Shown here piece after piece: positions 22,375 to 22,925 of a stretch of 22,925 nucleotides of DNA (within the stretch, counting starts at the first letter, position 1; the number at the start of each line of letters is the position of its first letter). Source of the stretch: DAOTXK01 sp034435395 (lineage in GTDB: Bacteria > Chloroflexota > Anaerolineae > Aggregatilineales > Ch27); the NCBI GenBank assembly GCA_034435395.1, contig DAOTXK010000435.1, forward strand, positions 1 through 22,925. Direction: 5' to 3'. The position numbers and the translations under genes are program-made. The notes under the pieces were generated by a model. That model was not told the origin of the DNA, ran no database searches, and saw nothing but the letters and a program-made list of their open reading frames with translations.

Positions 22375-22925
22375 ATGACTGAAAGACTTAAGAACGTCGC
22401 CGAGTCCGGCAAGGCGCAGGAAGCAGCAGCCGTTGCCAATGGTGCCGCCCCGATGGCGGATGTTTTTGCCAAAGCCTATGGGTTCACCCAGGCCAAAGAG
22501 GCCATGGAACTGGGGATATATCCTTATTTCCGCCCGTTCAGCGATACCGAAGGCCCGATCGCCTACTTCGAGGGCAAAGAGGTGGTGATGATCGGCTCCA
22601 ACAATTACCTGGGGCTGACGACTCATCCCCGCCTGCGCGAGGCCGCCAAAGCCGCCATTGACCGTTATGGGACCAGCGTCACCGGGTCGCGGTTTCTCAA
22701 TGGCACGCTGCAACTGCACCTGGACCTGGACCGCCGCCTGGCGGCGTTTGTCGGCAAAGAGGCGGCTCTGGTTTTCCCGACCGGCTACCAGACCAATGTC
22801 GGGACGATTTCAGCCGTTGTTGGCAAGGGCGACTTCGTCATCATCGATAAGGAAGATCACGCCAGCATCGTCGATGGGTGTTTTATGTCGCGGGGCGAAA
22901 TGCGGCGGTTCAACCACAACGAGCC
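22375..22925 (+). CDS. Alpha-oxoamine synthase, serine palmitoyltransferase-like, 3' partial
   Basis: The first 183 codons of a PLP-dependent class II aminotransferase-fold enzyme lie in the window; the gene runs off the right edge. The alpha-oxoamine synthase family joins an amino acid to an acyl-CoA with loss of CO2. MELGIYPYFRPFSDTEG (44-60), VMIGSNNYLGLTTHP (71-85), GTSVTGSRFLNGTLQLH (99-115) and VGKEAALVFPTGYQTN (126-141) match the family. The YFRPF stretch and LNGT are more like bacterial serine palmitoyltransferase than BioF or Kbl. DHASIVDG contains H162, expected to stack on the PLP ring. The Schiff-base lysine is outside the window. ATG 22375 has AAGGGGG about 10 bases upstream. The first 40 residues are a variable, Ala-rich extension. 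Confidence 0.88.
   Translation, partial: MTERLKNVAESGKAQEAAAVANGAAPMADVFAKAYGFTQAKEAMELGIYPYFRPFSDTEGPIAYFEGKEVVMIGSNNYLGLTTHPRLREAAKAAIDRYGTSVTGSRFLNGTLQLHLDLDRRLAAFVGKEAALVFPTGYQTNVGTISAVVGKGDFVIIDKEDHASIVDGCFMSRGEMRRFNHNE

Noticed and set aside
1..22925. CRISPR arrays, tRNA or rRNA genes, insertion sequences, prophage or attachment sites
   Set aside because: No regularly spaced repeats, tRNA-like cloverleaf sequence, transposase, integrase or phage genes were seen while reading either strand.

Overview
The window reads as GC-rich bacterial chromosome with intact, densely packed genes and no phage, insertion sequence, CRISPR array, rRNA or tRNA that I could see. Gene content and protein style suggest an Anaerolineae-like Chloroflexota. 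The pointers are a family-5 peptide importer, a 7TM-GAF histidine kinase, a secreted protein with 'WPD..LGCP' modules, a large GNAT-like protein and orphan hypAB. The lineage is inferred from protein style, not from a marker gene.

Layout. At the left edge is the 3' part of a COG2865-type regulator, then an orphan membrane sensor kinase (721-3075). Convergent to it lies a minus-strand run of rplS, a class I glutamine-amidotransferase-like hydrolase (PuuD type) and murI, with a GTGA overlap between the last two. A 379-base divergent region (5164-5542) carries good sigma70-like promoters on both strands. Rightward from it runs a peptide importer of binding protein and two permeases, with a terminator-like hairpin after the binding protein and no ATPase genes. 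Next, on the minus strand, are a secreted beta-propeller-like protein with two copies of a Cys-containing module, then hypA-hypB. Divergent from hypA are two adjacent glycosidases: a GH5 protein resembling the steryl-glucosidase/glucocerebrosidase subfamily, and a GH2 beta-mannosidase/galactosidase-like protein. A perfect 11-bp palindrome separates GH2 from a convergent radical SAM gene.

The radical SAM gene and a GNAT-like gene diverge from two promoters that share one palindromic -35 element. The right end holds an unrecognised protein, a six-segment-like membrane protein resembling an M50 (site-2) protease whose HExxH glutamate is replaced by serine, a double-GNAT acetyltransferase, and the 5' part of a PLP-dependent alpha-oxoamine synthase resembling bacterial serine palmitoyltransferase.

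The most interesting reading is a possible sphingolipid or glycolipid theme: a GH5 protein of glucosylceramidase/steryl-glucosidase type, a GH2 partner, and a serine-palmitoyltransferase-like enzyme about 8 kb away. Also notable are the shared -35 promoter pair, the M50-like pseudoprotease, and calcium-loop motifs in both the binding protein and one permease of the same importer.
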